64,000 bases of DNA, from contig OY292275.1 in NCBI GenBank assembly GCA_958496175.1, positions 46,019,701 to 46,083,700 on the forward strand, given 5' to 3'. The translations under genes were made by a program, and so were the position numbers. Below are positions 23,601 to 44,915 of the stretch, piece by piece (the stretch's first letter is position 1; every line of letters begins with the position of its first letter). Source of the stretch: Sisyra terminalis (lineage: Eukaryota; Arthropoda; Insecta; Neuroptera; Sisyridae). The notes beneath the pieces were generated by a model, which had not been told where the DNA came from, ran no database searches, and saw nothing but the letters and a program-made list of their open reading frames with translations.

Positions 23601-26508
23601 GTTTAAATTGGTAACAAGTACTAAATAGATTTGTATCTATCAATATTTTGTAGGATATTACTGGTGGACGAGTTGTACAGGTGGCCACTCCCTGGAGGAT
23701 AAGCTTTTTAATATTTTTTGGTTTACATATTTTCATTAGTTCTAGAATTCGAGAAAACTTATAGGCTAGAGATTTTAGCAATTTAAAACTACAGAGTATA
23801 CTGATATACAAAAAAATAATCACTCATATATTTTTTTTCACTTTTACCGATTTTAAGGTGCCAATATTGAATGAAATAAAACATAACTCCATAAATTAAT
23901 TAATGATTCAGGTTTCCTTAAGGACAATCGAGAGACATGGATTTCTTCTATGTTATTTTTTTAAATTTAGCCAAAAAAACTATGACCTTAATTTCTATCA
24001 TGGAAATTTAGGGAGAAATCTTTTTTAAGGATACAATAGACCAAGAATAGTGTTCTCTAAAAATTTTACTATATTCCTCTGATCATTTCTGTAAAAAAAA
24101 CTTCAATTAATCTACCACAAACGAAAAATGGTTTTAAAGAAAATTGATTTTCTGTTTTGTCTTGAATTTAATCTTGAACTTGAAAATGTGGTCAAGATCA
24201 AAAATGAACGTTACCAATTTAGCTCTTTGCAGCATCCAATGATTTTTAATTTTTTAAAGACACTGTTTTTGAGTTATCGAGCTATTCCAGTTTAATAGAC
24301 CACTGTTAATTGAAAATATTATGTTAAAATTGGAGATGCGAGAGAATATTTTTCATTAGTTTATAGGGTTATTTACTTGTTTACATTATATTTTATTTAA
24401 ATAATTTGTCAAAGTTTAAATTCTTAATTATATGCAATTAAAATATTATATTAAATCATTTTTTATAAAAAAAAATGTTCCCTCGCATTGTGGTTTCTAT
24501 GAGTTCTATTTCGTTGTTAAACCTTACATTGTAGATATTCGAAAAATTTACTTATAAAAATTTTGATATTATTTTGTAAAATATTGAATATATGTTTGAT
24601 ATATAATGTAGATATTTAAACTGTACTTATTTTAAAATAAATTCATGCAACTGGGAGCTTTTTACTAATCGATTTTACTATTCAAAATTTTGTGGGAAGT
24701 GAATACATTTTTCGTTAAATTTATACAATTTTCTTAATCAAAGGCAATTACTTAAGTTCATAAATGCATATGTTGAATATTTTGCTTGTTTCTTGAAAAA
24801 TATCTCTGTTTTGTTTTTCTTAATTATACATAGAATTTTGCTAATAAAATTTTCCCATAACTTTCTAGTTTGGCAAAACAGTTGGAATTTGGCAAACAAG
24901 TTTTTCACGTCTTTCACGTAGCTATTCAATACAAATGAAAACGAAAAAAAAAATGAAACATATTTTTTCAATAATAAAAATAATTTATTTTTCATTTATC
25001 TCGTCACTTTTTCTCTGTATATTGTATTTTATGATGAATGTTAAAATATAAGCTATGAATTTAAAAAAACAGGCCAAATTTTCTACGAGAAAATATTTTC
25101 CTTTTTTTTATACATAATATATATTTTAAAGCTTTATTTTTATACAACTTTTTTATTTTTTTCCTTAAGATTAATATTGGAGAAAAAATCATTAAATGAT
25201 TAAGGATAAGATTGGGGGATAAAGATGGGTTGTTACAATATATTAGGTCATATTTTAAGCGAATCAACTAGCTTACTGCAACTAAAAAAATTAAATTTTC
25301 CAGATAAAAACTTTGTATTTTTTAAGGTTGTATGACAAAACAGAACATGTCATTGTTATATAGTTTAAGTTAAGTTTTACTTGAGTACTTTTTTAATTCT
25401 CAAGTTTCTCTCAACTCAACTAGTCTATACGTACGTTATGCCGAATCATTAGTGGCGATCTGTTTTAATATTAAAAATATTTTTTTTATATAGACTATAT
25501 TAATGATAATAATGTCAAACTTCCTCGAGTAGTTCCTGTTAATCAACCTTTATGGACATCTACACTCCATATGGATAGGCCGATAGCTTATATTTTGTTC
25601 CCTTGAATGCATATGTACACAAAAATTATGTTATAAAAAAGGTTTTTACAGTTAATCATACAGGTGTAATATAGTATTCAGTGTTTATGTTGTACTTTAG
25701 ATAAGTGGACTCTAATATCAAAACTATCATATTGTCTCTTCCAACCTTCTTTATACATTAATAGATAAAAAGAGATAAATTAGCCTTTCTCGTTAATATA
25801 CGTGTGGCCACGAAAAAAGCACTGAAGCAATATGAAGATTTTATTATGTACTTCTGTTAATATAGTGGATTTAAATTCTTAAAAATCCAATAAAACATTA
25901 GTCATAAGAAAACCAAATATTTGAAAAAATTCAAGCAAACCCCAATAGTCTAAAGTCGAAAATATATATATATATATATATTTACAATTGTTTCAGATTA
26001 TGTCATATTTATATCATTTTAGTTCAATTTCCCTTATGTTTTTTTCTAATAGGCGTAATTTCTCAAGTGTATTTTTTTCAAATTAACGAATTTTGTAGTA
26101 CACCACATGCGCACTTGATTAGTGATGTTTTGTTTTGTCCAATCACGCAATTACTTAAATACACTTACATCAAACATTCATAAAAATACAAATTTTTATC
26201 TGGCTATATTTTTAAATATTTGCACTAGTTTAAGAAAAAAAAAGGAAAAAAAATACAAGAACTCGAAAAATAAGTTCCTAATAAGAAAATTTGTGCTTAA
26301 GAAAAACCCATTCGCTATAGTTTTATATTAGACAATCTTCACAAAAGCTAAAACAAAAAAAGCTGTTTAAAAGTCCACGCTTAAATCCAACACAAAACTA
26401 TAGCAATAGTGGCCGAAAGTAACTGAGCACCGTGTTTGTTAACTAAGGAGAAAATGGATTTGATCTTTCTATTTAAATTTAGTAATAATATAATAATAAT
26501 TAATAAAT
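17643..26508. other. long gene-free interval between the SLC26 gene and drk
   Basis: About 8.9 kb with no convincing exon on either strand. The SLC26 promoter and 5' leader must lie at its left end. Visible structures are a MITE at 21884-22058, a near-palindrome CCTCATATAATATGAGG at 18274-18290 just after a GGGCCGGATCTGG motif, and an (AT)n run near 25963-25981. ORFs here are AT-driven and low in complexity. Confidence 0.55.
21884..22058. mobile_element. PIF/Harbinger-like MITE, 175 bp
   Basis: The ends read AGCAGGCCATTCACGCTCC on the left and, reverse-complemented on the right, AGCAGGTCATTCACGCTCC: 18 of 19 identical, with homology continuing for about 40 bp. TAA flanks both sides directly (21881-21883 region and 22059-22061). 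A 3-bp TWA duplication is typical of PIF/Harbinger. Internal copies of ACTAGTTGGA and its complement add secondary structure. It does not code. Confidence 0.75.
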
Positions 26509-26514
26509 TTTATT
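26509..26514 (-). terminator. candidate drk polyadenylation signal
   Basis: AATAAA on the minus strand about 100 nt downstream of the drk stop codon. The region is very AT-rich, so a chance match is possible. Confidence 0.4.
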
Positions 26515-26615
26515 TATAATAAATTTATGTAATAATATGTTCAATTTTTTTATGTTGGTTTGTGTAGTCAGGATTCGAACGATGAGGCTTCTGTTTTTAT
26601 TTTATTTTTTAAAAT

Positions 26616-35521
<8,906 letters not shown>

Positions 35522-37530
35522 TTTTACAAGGCTTATTTATTAGTTTCACTCCCGTTCGTTACTTTCAATCACAATTATATCACTAAATTCAAAATCGGCA
35601 CTAACACAAAATTACTTTCGGATTCTTACTTAAAAGATTACAGTTCGCAGCATCAATTTTTCATCTCTCAATCACTGATTGAAAAGTACACGTTTTTACA
35701 CACTTCCAGTTCGAATTTAGTTGAGACTTGCTTAGTTCTATTAAAAAGACATTTTTCTAAATTATTTCCTACCGAATTACCATGAAAAATAAAAACTTTT
35801 TGAAAGAATTTGATTCCAAAAACACTCCCACCGTGTCTACAGTATGAATATAAGAATGGAGTATAGTTGGATACGACGACGCGCACTAATTTCTACGCCA
35901 CCGAAAAAAAATATTTACTCACCAATTTTTACTACTCCAATTTTTCTATTCTCAAAGTTAACTTAATTACAACAACACGTATTTTTTATCTCAAAAATTG
36001 AACGAAAAATTCTCAAAATTTAATTATTAATATGCAGAACTACTTTCTCACACAATCTATCATAACATTTGGTTAAAAACAGTACTGGCACTTCTTCAAT
36101 ATCACCAAACAAAGTTACTAGAAATAATTGTTTGAAAACTCGGAAAATTAATAACATTAATAACAATTACTTATTATGTTGAACAAAAAACCATAAATAA
36201 ACTCAAAAGTTCCTTTGGTTTCATTGCCTAAACAATTTCTTTCTTTTATTATTTCTTTATTATAAAGTTAAATAATTAATTTCCTTGCGTGGTGCGGGCA
36301 ACTCTTAATACATTACTGTAGGACAGGTATGTAAATGTAGATAAACAAGAACCGGAAATATTTCAATTTTAAAGTATTTCTTCTTGTTAAACTATTTTCA
36401 ATTTCTTTGAAATAAATTAATATTAAAATCATAGAAGTGAAACAAATTTAGCTAACTTAAAAGGAAATATTAGTGGAGAAGGTTTGTTTACTAATTTGAA
36501 AATTATATAAATAAACACTTGCGCATTAAACACCACGCATGTGCTCACAAAAATGTGTGCGTCTTTAACATTACTTATTAATAAATTCGTTTAAATTATT
36601 AAAATAAATTGATTTTATTATCTAATCGCTTGAATAATGTTTGATTTGTTAAGTAAGTAAATATTTGTGATTTCAAATACAAATTAATTCTTCCATCTTA
36701 AAATTGCTTCATCCCAAATTCCTTCATATCATAGTGTTCGGAAGAGATCGAATTTTTGGTGTTCTATTTTTGAATATTTTCTCATTTTCCAATGATACAC
36801 TAAATTTATTCTGATCTCTGATCTATACAATAATTTTAGGTCAGTGAAACACGTCGAAACTAACGCCAAATTTATTTTTATTTCGTTTTTTAAAATTCGT
36901 TCAAATCGTTTAAATTTACCCACGCGTCAAAATCAGCTGCTTATTTGTTTTGCTTTTTAAAGTTCCAAACAAACGAGCATCGTTTTCAAATCGTTTAGTT
37001 GTTCATATTGTTTAAGATGTGATCCATTGGAATTTGTTGAAATCTAATAATAGTTTTAAGGTCCTTAGTGTTAATTTTGGAAAATTGAAAATGAAAGAAA
37101 GTAGTTTTTATCGTTGACATAATATTATTTGTAGCGAAATTATTGTCAATTGAATTTCGTTGACCTTTGGGTTTGGGACTTTGGTCGCCTCGCGATATAT
37201 TTGAAATAATGTATGCAACACACATTTGTTAATGTGCTATAGAATATTAGCCACTTTCCTGTTTGGTCGCTTTTCATTCCGTTCCGAAGAACGAGCGGTG
37301 AGTGTGAGAAAACACTGACTTAGAAAATGTTGGACCCACATTGGAACAAAAAAAGCAACTAATAACTAAACTTCTTAAAAGTTCTATTTTTTGGTTCGAT
37401 TAGTGAAAGTATTCTCTTTGGTGAAAACTAAACTCGGTTAAGTGTAAGTTATTGTTTTTTTTTTTTATTTTTCGATTTGATTTTTAATTAGTTTTTCTAT
37501 TTAATATTTTAGTGATAATTTCGCATCGAT
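35522..37530. promoter_or_regulatory. shared upstream interval of drk and Ucp4
   Basis: The two genes diverge across about 2 kb, so this interval must hold both promoters. For Ucp4, a leader intron is possible: donor AGT/GTAAGT at 37444 and acceptor ATTTTAG ending at 37512, 69 bp. Another donor-like GTGAGT lies at 37298 after GC-richer sequence (CATTCCGTTCCGAAGAACGA). No TATA box or other element can be assigned with confidence. The ORFs at 35453-35785 and 35668-35886 are overlaps and shadows. Confidence 0.5.
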
Positions 37531-37669
37531 ATGCCTATACAAGTGAATTTGCGGGAACCACCTTTGGTGCATCCTGTCACACCGACCAGAATGACGGGAT
37601 TGTTCAACCCCAATGCGTTTTGGGTCACTTATTCGCTGTCCGTGGCTTCGGCTAGCATTGCTGAATTTG
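37531..37669 (+). CDS. Ucp4: Ucp4 exon 1
   Basis: Encodes [20 protein letters not shown] through [10 protein letters not shown]. The donor is TTTG/GTAAGC, splitting codon 47. Intron 1 is 3.3 kb and AT-rich, without recognisable genes. Confidence 0.94.
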
Positions 37670-40600
37670 GTAAGCAATTTTTAATCAAATCCGATAATCC
37701 TATTGGTTTAAAGAAAACTAAAATAAATATACACTAAAAATGTATTTCCCCATCGATAAAATGTAAAAGTACAAATATCACTTAAAATATTTGTTTTAAT
37801 AAATTTCTCCAAAACCAGTTATACATTAAAACTATTTTAAATTATTTAACATTTCTGTTTTTGCAATCCGATAAGTTTAATATGCAAAAAAGAAACAATT
37901 TTCAATTACCTTGGTACAAATTACAAATAATTAGCAAAAAAATGTGAGAATTTTGCGACAATTCAAAATAACTGCAATAATATTCTATTGGTCAAATCGA
38001 ATGTGACGTCATATTTGCGAATTAAATATATCTAAAACTTGTTTTGAAATAACTACTATATTTACAATTACTACATTTTTCAATATTTTCAAATATTATT
38101 CTAAGTCTTTGCATCAGCAATTACAATTGAAACGTGTTAATTAGATTTAATAAAAAAATAACACAATAATGTAGAAAATAGAAATGTAATTTGAATAGAA
38201 AGTTGTATGCAGAACTATATAAATATACCAAAAAGAAATAAAAACGAAATCTATTAAAACAAGTTGGATGAAATAAATTTGAATGAAGTTATAAATCATA
38301 GTCTTATACATAATTACATAATTCCGCTCTCGGCTAAAGTAGAATTGAGAACTGAGCAATAGGCGCGGTATAAAAAATATGGCTACCTATTGTGTGCAAC
38401 CAAAGAATTGCTCGAAAGTTTACATTGATTTTGTGTTATTATTTTAATTCATTTTTATTTTCTTTGAAAAAAAATTTTAACTGGATTGAATCAAATTCAG
38501 GTCAAAAAATTATATCAACATAGAAAAAATTCTTAGCATTAACTTAATTAAATGTGGTAAAATAATAAAAATACAAGCAATAATGTGGTGAATTTTACAG
38601 TGTTTTGTTTAAAATTTTCTCATATAAAAGAACTTCACGAAATACAAGGACGTAAACACAATTGCTGCCACACTTGAGTATAGCGAATAAACTTATTTCT
38701 ACATTATCATGTGATTTATTACCACAACCACTCATAGCACAGTAAACTCTACTTTTTTTATACAAGAAGTTAATTTAAACTTCCATTTCAACTAAAATAT
38801 TTGTGTTTAGTTTTTTATTTTATTTAGGTTACTATTAGATATAGTTGTATATTAAAGGAGCACACAAAAACTAGTGCTTTTTTTGGCCACCAAACATCGT
38901 GACCAAAGTGATCAGTTCTCAATAGATTTATCAATTATTCATTTATTAACAAACAAATAGGTTGTCTTTGAAATGATTTGATTACCCAAATGTACAAACT
39001 ATATTCAAATAAATAAGAAAATTGTCATCCAAAAGTAAAATAATAAATAAACAACGAATGATACTTTTCTCTAATCCCACAATAAAAATTATTCATCCCT
39101 ACTTATGACTATGAAGCCAAAGATCCAAAACCGCTCAAATTTTGTTCAACTTTAATCCCAAATTACAGTTTTTAATTATAGTATATAGTAATTTTTGCAT
39201 GTCTCTTCACATATATAGTTCTCACTAAAACGTATGTCCTTAACCATAAACCGTAATTATCCATAGCCCCCAAATGTCAAAAAAATCGTGTTTAAAAGAG
39301 TGAAATCAATTTGTTATGTTTATATTCGGTGCTTTATTAATTTTTGCCGTATCATTTTTTAGGGTAAAGAGTATTTCTCAACTGACAAAAACTCTTAAGT
39401 TCATTAAGCCCATATTGACCCATGTCTAACTCTCATAATACATCTCACAAATATAACTTTTATACTACAAAGAAAATATTTTTATACTGTTTACAGTAAA
39501 CTTTCTTCTTCGAAAAAAAAACAAAGTAAAAAAGTTGCCCTTATGTTTCATATGATTCATTTGAAGCATAACAATTAAAATTATAACAAAGACTACAAAG
39601 AAACAGAAAACCCTGAACTAAAGCAATATGAACACTAAAGTGATTAAAACATTAAAATAATGTTTATTTTTCGAGGCTATTTATTTTAAAAAGGCAATTG
39701 CAATTTATATTTAATTAAGTGACGTTACTTAAATTTTATTTGATTATTATTCAACTTGAGGTAAAATTTTAATTTTTTCGAAAAAAAAAATAACAAATTA
39801 AATTTACATTTATAAAAAAAAATTATCGTATTATGAAATATTTTGATAACAATTACAAAATATAATTTTGCTATCATGAATTAAAATTCTACGATATTCT
39901 TATCAATCAAAGTATGAAAAAAAAACATAAAAAAAAGTATTTGGCTCTTTTTTTCGTTTACTATACAATTTCGAAAACATATTATTACTTGTTTTTACTA
40001 ATACTTATATTACTTTTTATCAGAAAAAGACAAGTTTTATTATGTTATTGCTTTGTTGAATTTATAATTACTTCGGTATACTTAGTTATGATTTTTTGAT
40101 AGGAATTATGTTTGTTTACATATTTCTTAACAAGAATAATAAAGATAAATGATAAAATCGATTAGTCATAAAAAATATGAACTGAAATGGTTTTATCATG
40201 TTTCAAATTGATGTACTTTGTCGATTTAGAGATGAGCCATCAATTTCCAGTTGATTTTTTTTTTTTTTTTTGAAATTATTGAACTTAAAAGGAAGTTTAC
40301 TGTAACGTTGTTGGAAATGAACATAATATAAATAGAAAATGCACAAGTGAACAAATTGACCTGGAAAGAGTTGAAACGAAAAAAAAAATTCCACATAATA
40401 TTGTCGTAACTCATTTAGATCAAGGTAGTTTATAACGTGTTACGTCACAAGAAACCATTTTACAATTTTGCGTTGAAAATTTTCAAGAAAAATATCGCAA
40501 TATTGATAAAAAGAATTATCAGCTTGACAACCGCGTTTTTTTGAATTTTTACAAAATTCAAGGCCAACCTTAATTTATTAGTAGATTATAGCATCTGCGT

Positions 40601-43600
40601 GTGTTCTAATTGGTCGATTTAAATGATGATTTTGGTGGTGTGGTTGTTTTCCATTATCAAAAATTTATTTGGTAATCCGTTTAGAGATAATGTTTCTTTT
40701 TCATTTAAATACTCAAACAAAGATTTGATAACATAATATAAATATAAAAATAAATAAAAAAACTTTTGCGTCATAAGAATTTGATTGTTTGGCTCAAATT
40801 CAAATGTCAATGTCACGAGAGAAAGACCGACAACACGCAAAATTCAAAAATAATTTCCGAAGGCCTCTTGCAACCTCTCGAAAACTTCCTTATTAAAAAA
40901 AATATGCCCACTATTCAGGCGCTAATAGCGCTAATTAGCGTAAATAATGCATTAAAGAAATATTTTCTTTTACATTAGTGACTTATCCCTTGGATTTGAC
41001 AAAAACCCGTCTCCAAATTCAGGGTGAAATTGCAGCCAAAGCTCTGTCAAGTTCGGGGAGCAAACAAAATGTAAGAAATGTAATTTATGAAAATTTGTAC
41101 GTGTCGATTTGAATCTTAGCGGTTTTGTAATGTTTTTGGATGCTCATTATGGTTTTTCTTCTTTCAGTTGCCCTATCGGGGAATGGTAACAACAGGATAT
41201 GGCATCATCGTCGAGGAGGGCTTCTTAAATCTTTGGCGTGGAGTAACACCAGCCTTGGCGCGGCATTGTGTTTATTCTGGTATCATTCTTTGAAATTTAC
41301 AACATTAGTAAGACCTTATACTACTGAAATTTTAAAAATCACCTTACCATAATAATTTCTCTCCAAATAAACCTCAATTTTACCTAGAAACTTACTTATA
41401 ATATTTACTATAAGTTCAGGGTTTCTTCAATTTAAATCAATAGATTTTTTTGAAAAATACATACATAAGTTACAATTATATATTTCTTGCTAATTAGAAG
41501 CAACAAACAAAGAATTATAATACATATTAGTATAAAAATGACGGAAATGTAAATATTTTCAAATGAAAGATTACTTAAATTATATTCATGAGAAATCTTA
41601 AATAATACATAAATAATAGTCAAAATAGTTCTAATAATGTATTACAACCAAAAAATCGTTTAATTTATTTTTAAATATTTTTTTTACTTAAGTTAGTTCC
41701 AAAATAGAATTTTATCATTGAAATATGATCGATAAGAAGTAGAGAGATAAAAGGAATATTTTAGAAATATACTCTTGAAAGGCAATGTTAATGATATTTT
41801 GTGCTCAAAGATTCGATTGTAAACAATAAATATTTTAAGTAATTAAATTGAATAGTTTGAACGATCTTTTATCATTCTAAAGATGAAGCCAAAAAATTCA
41901 CGAGAATTTAAGAACGTTTTAATAAGAAACTGCAATTACTTTACGTAACCAGTGTGATACTGTCAATGATGAGTTTACGTTAGTGTACACATTAACGAAT
42001 TGGTGCATACGTTAACGTAGCGTTAACGTTTTATGTATTAATAGGTCCAAAATGTGTATACTTTAACGTGTGAAACCCGTTAATCCATACATTTCAGCCG
42101 GCTAGCCTTCATTGTATGAAATCGTCAATAATTCATATTCAAAAATGAACAAACAAAATTATTGAGGAATTATGCCTAGAAATCCATCTTATTCTGAGAC
42201 TTCCGCACATAGGACGAAGGTTCATGAGACTTAAATATACCCAATATTCCTAGCTGTACTCATACTCACCGTGTGACACTAGTTTTTACAGAAAAATAGA
42301 AACTTGACACATTCATCCCGTTTTTGTGTTCTTAGCATTATTGATAGAAAATGTTGTTGAAAAATTTTGTCCACAACTTCTTTGATAGGCCTAAGTAGCC
42401 TTGATAGTAGCCTAAGTATTTTGGTTGGAAAAAAAAACAATATGTATCCTAAAAGTAAAATTACTTTTCTAGCTCATGTCCCTTTTGGGGATGTCAATAT
42501 CTGGCAACGTTGCATTTTCTACTTTGTTTTGTGACTAAATCAGACCATAATGAAAATTTAGAAACAAAAAAGAAAATTATACGCTATTAGAATTGAATTA
42601 ACAAAAAAACGCGAATTAAATTAAAAACAAAAGGGAAAATGCAATGTTGCCAGATATTAACGATTCAAAAGGAACAAGAACCATTATCCCCTTAATTTAG
42701 AATTTCAGGACATTTCTTACTAGGGTGTGTGTGTGGGAGGTGAAAAACTGTTCCGTAATTATCTCTGACTATGCCTGTGACTTCTGTAGTTTAAAATCTC
42801 CAAAGAAATAACAAATTATGTTATGTATTAGTTGTAGGTGTATTCTCTCTTTAGATTTTATTTTAGTTTAATATCTTTAGGGTTCTTTGATTCTGATATA
42901 ACTACTAGTAGGAACGATTTAATTTTCAAGTAAATCTATTTCTTTTGTTGACCATTGAAATGATTTCAGGAACACGGATGCTAATGTACGATAAACTAAG
43001 GCAAATTCTTGGCGTCAATGAAGATGGGTCAATTGCGTTTTGGAAGTCAGTGTTAGGAGGCGTTACCGCTGGTGCATTTGCACAATTTCTTGCTAGTCCC
43101 ACAGATCTGGTCAAAGTTCAAATAATGATGGAGGGTAAATTAAATTTGAAAATTTTCTTAAAAATAAACTTATTTTGTTCCTTTCTTAGGAAAACGTCGT
43201 TTGTTGGGTGAACCACCTCGTGTTACAGGTCCCATGGACGCTTTCCGAAAAATTTACAAAGCTGGAGGTTTTCGTGGCCTGTGGAAAGGCTCAATACCCA
43301 ACGTACAACGGGCAGCTCTAGTTAATTTAGGAGATCTCACCACTTACGATATGGCCAAATCTTATATAGTGAGAAATACCACATTAGGGGATTCGTATTT
43401 AACCCATTTTTTGGGAAGCGTTTGTGCCGGTTTCTTGGCAGCTGTTTTAGGAACACCAGCCGATGTCGTCAAAACTAGAGTTATGAATCAACCAACTGAT
43501 GAACGTGGAAGGTTTGAACTATAAAAATATTTCAGCACAGCAATAATAATTGGAAATAAACAAATTTTTCAGAGGTCTTCTTTACAAATCTTCATACGAT

Positions 43601-43747
43601 TGCTTTAAGAAAACGGTGCAGAACGAAGGATTCTTTGCTATGTACAAAGGATTTATACCACTCTGGATTCGACTAGGACCCTGGTCATTAATATTTTGGA
43701 TGACTTTTGAAGAATTTAAGAAAATGGTCGGAGCAAACCAATTTTAA
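37531..43747 (+). CDS. Ucp4: mitochondrial carrier of the UCP4 type
   Basis: An inner-membrane carrier of the SLC25 family, closest to uncoupling protein 4 (SLC25A27; Drosophila Ucp4A). Six exons: 37531-37669, 40979-41070, 41168-41279, 42970-43134, 43190-43511 and 43573-43747. They join in frame to 334 aa (human UCP4: 323). All three carrier repeats carry the Px[DE]xx[KR] motif: PLDLTK at 50-55, PTDLVK at 158-163 and PADVVK at 259-264. Other conserved stretches are [35 protein letters not shown] and [18 protein letters not shown]. Six membrane helices are expected. The start ATG follows CATCGAT, and the N terminus aligns with the family. It converges on ribokinase. Function as an uncoupler or as a metabolite carrier is debated for this family; the sequence does not decide it. 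Confidence 0.95.
37670..40978 (+). other. Ucp4 intron 1, 3.3 kb
   Basis: No exon of another gene and no clear transposon were found. Short ORFs at 39914, 40203, 40226, 40619 and 40766 are AT-biased or overlap one another and have no domain. Confidence 0.65.
40979..41070 (+). CDS. Ucp4: Ucp4 exon 2
   Basis: Encodes [20 protein letters not shown] to GSKQN, with the first carrier motif. The acceptor is TACATTAG/TGACTT; the donor is AAAT/GTAAGA. Confidence 0.94.
41168..41279 (+). CDS. Ucp4: Ucp4 exon 3
   Basis: Encodes [20 protein letters not shown] to HCVYS. The acceptor is CTTTCAG/TTGCCC; the donor is TCTG/GTATCA. Confidence 0.94.
41280..42969 (+). other. Ucp4 intron 3, 1.7 kb
   Basis: Holds a MITE at about 42475-42678 and a cluster of GTTAACG-like motifs at 41960-42085. 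Nothing else is recognisable. Confidence 0.7.
42475..42678. mobile_element. MITE, about 200 bp
   Basis: Long inverted repeats of about 38-44 bp. The left arm contains AATATCTGGCAACGTTGCAT (near 42497) and CCTTTTGGGG at 42481. The right arm reverse-complements to AATATCTGGCAACATTGCAT with CCTTTTGAAT. There is no coding sequence. The target duplication is unclear, so I leave the class open. Confidence 0.72.
42970..43134 (+). CDS. Ucp4: Ucp4 exon 4
   Basis: Encodes [20 protein letters not shown] through [14 protein letters not shown], with the second carrier motif. The acceptor is ATTTCAG/GAACAC; the donor is GAGG/GTAAAT. Confidence 0.95.
43190..43511 (+). CDS. Ucp4: Ucp4 exon 5
   Basis: Encodes [20 protein letters not shown] through [20 protein letters not shown], with the third carrier motif. 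It follows a 55-bp intron. The donor is GGAAG/GTTTGA. Confidence 0.95.
43573..43747 (+). CDS. Ucp4: Ucp4 exon 6
   Basis: Encodes [20 protein letters not shown] to KKMVGANQF and the stop. The acceptor TTTTCAG/AGGTCT is chosen because the next AG, two bases on, breaks the frame. Confidence 0.95.
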
Positions 43748-44732
43748 AAACTATTACAAACTTTTTTTACGTTGTATGATTCCTAAAAGTTTTTTTAATA
43801 ATTTCAATAATTTACTTTATGAATTGACGCAATATACAATATCTCAAAATTGGTGATATTTGTAAGACTTAAAAAAACGTAAACTATAACTGAACTGTTC
43901 ACACGATTTACTCGCATATTTAAAATGACAATAATTTTAATATTGTTCCAGTTCAATAAGCACAAATATGATAAATGATATCATACTAAAGCCAATATTT
44001 TATTATTGATACATAACGCGAAAATTAAAAAAGGACCACGCAAGCATTGTTTTAACATAATTGGTCGATGAGTATGAATTAGAAACGTAGCACAATATTT
44101 GTGATTAATAACTAATCAGTTAATGTGCAATAATAGCGTTTGATTTTAAATTTGAATTTTTCACTTATATAATTTATAAGAATAAAATCATAATGTTTTA
44201 AAAATATGTCATTAACTTTCATTTAAATTTAAGAGCATTCAGGGGAATTGACAAAAACAAAATATTGCACGAATTTTCCATGGATGCACATCTTTTCTTC
44301 ACTATTATTAATGGTATATTATATACGGTATATACAACAAACTAGAATTCTTATAGTTAGTGAATGCAAACAAAAGGGATTATCGGGATTATCAAGTTGA
44401 AAAATGATGCCGAAGAATTGATTTACGTGTTGGATTCCTGCAATATTACAAGAGTTCTGGGAAAATTTAAAAAAAAATGAAAAAAACCATATCTTCTGAA
44501 CGTTCTTAAATTATAAAAAAGAAATATCAAATTAGTGAAAAATCAAGTCAATATCAGTTGTGAAATATCTTCAATGTGATGCAAAATTTCTATAATTATT
44601 GTTAGAAAATTAGAGCTCAATTATATACTTTTTTTATATTATATATGTATAGAAAGAGTAAAAATGTATTTGTTATACGATTATACCATGTAATTAAAAC
44701 AAAAAAAATAAAAATAATTGTTAAAATATTTG
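43748..44732. other. convergent 3' interval of Ucp4 and ribokinase
   Basis: The 3' UTRs of two convergent genes. An AATAAA on the plus strand at 44181-44186 could serve Ucp4, about 430 nt after its stop. No other feature was found. Confidence 0.5.
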
Positions 44733-44915
44733 TTACATATCTTTATCCAACAAAGACATTAACATTCGTCTATCAGCAAAACTCTTATGAGTTCCTTTAA
44801 ACTGTACAGAATATGAAGCTAAGGTACAAGCAATTTCCACTTGTTTTTCCAAAGTTAAATGATCTTCCTCGGCTAATAAATATGCTAATGCTCCAATAAA
44901 TGCATCACCAGCTCC
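44733..44915 (-). CDS. Rbks: ribokinase exon 5
   Basis: Encodes GAGDAFIGALAYLLAEEDHL to the stop, with the catalytic motif at its start. The acceptor is ATTTTAG/GGAGCT. Confidence 0.94.
   Translation of the reverse strand, partial: GAGDAFIGALAYLLAEEDHLTLEKQVEIACTLASYSVQFKGTHKSFADRRMLMSLLDKDM

Noticed and set aside
25963..25981. (AT)n run as a functional element
   Set aside because: Ordinary microsatellite in AT-rich DNA.
42926..43114. Minus-strand ORF
   Set aside because: Shadow of Ucp4 exon 4.
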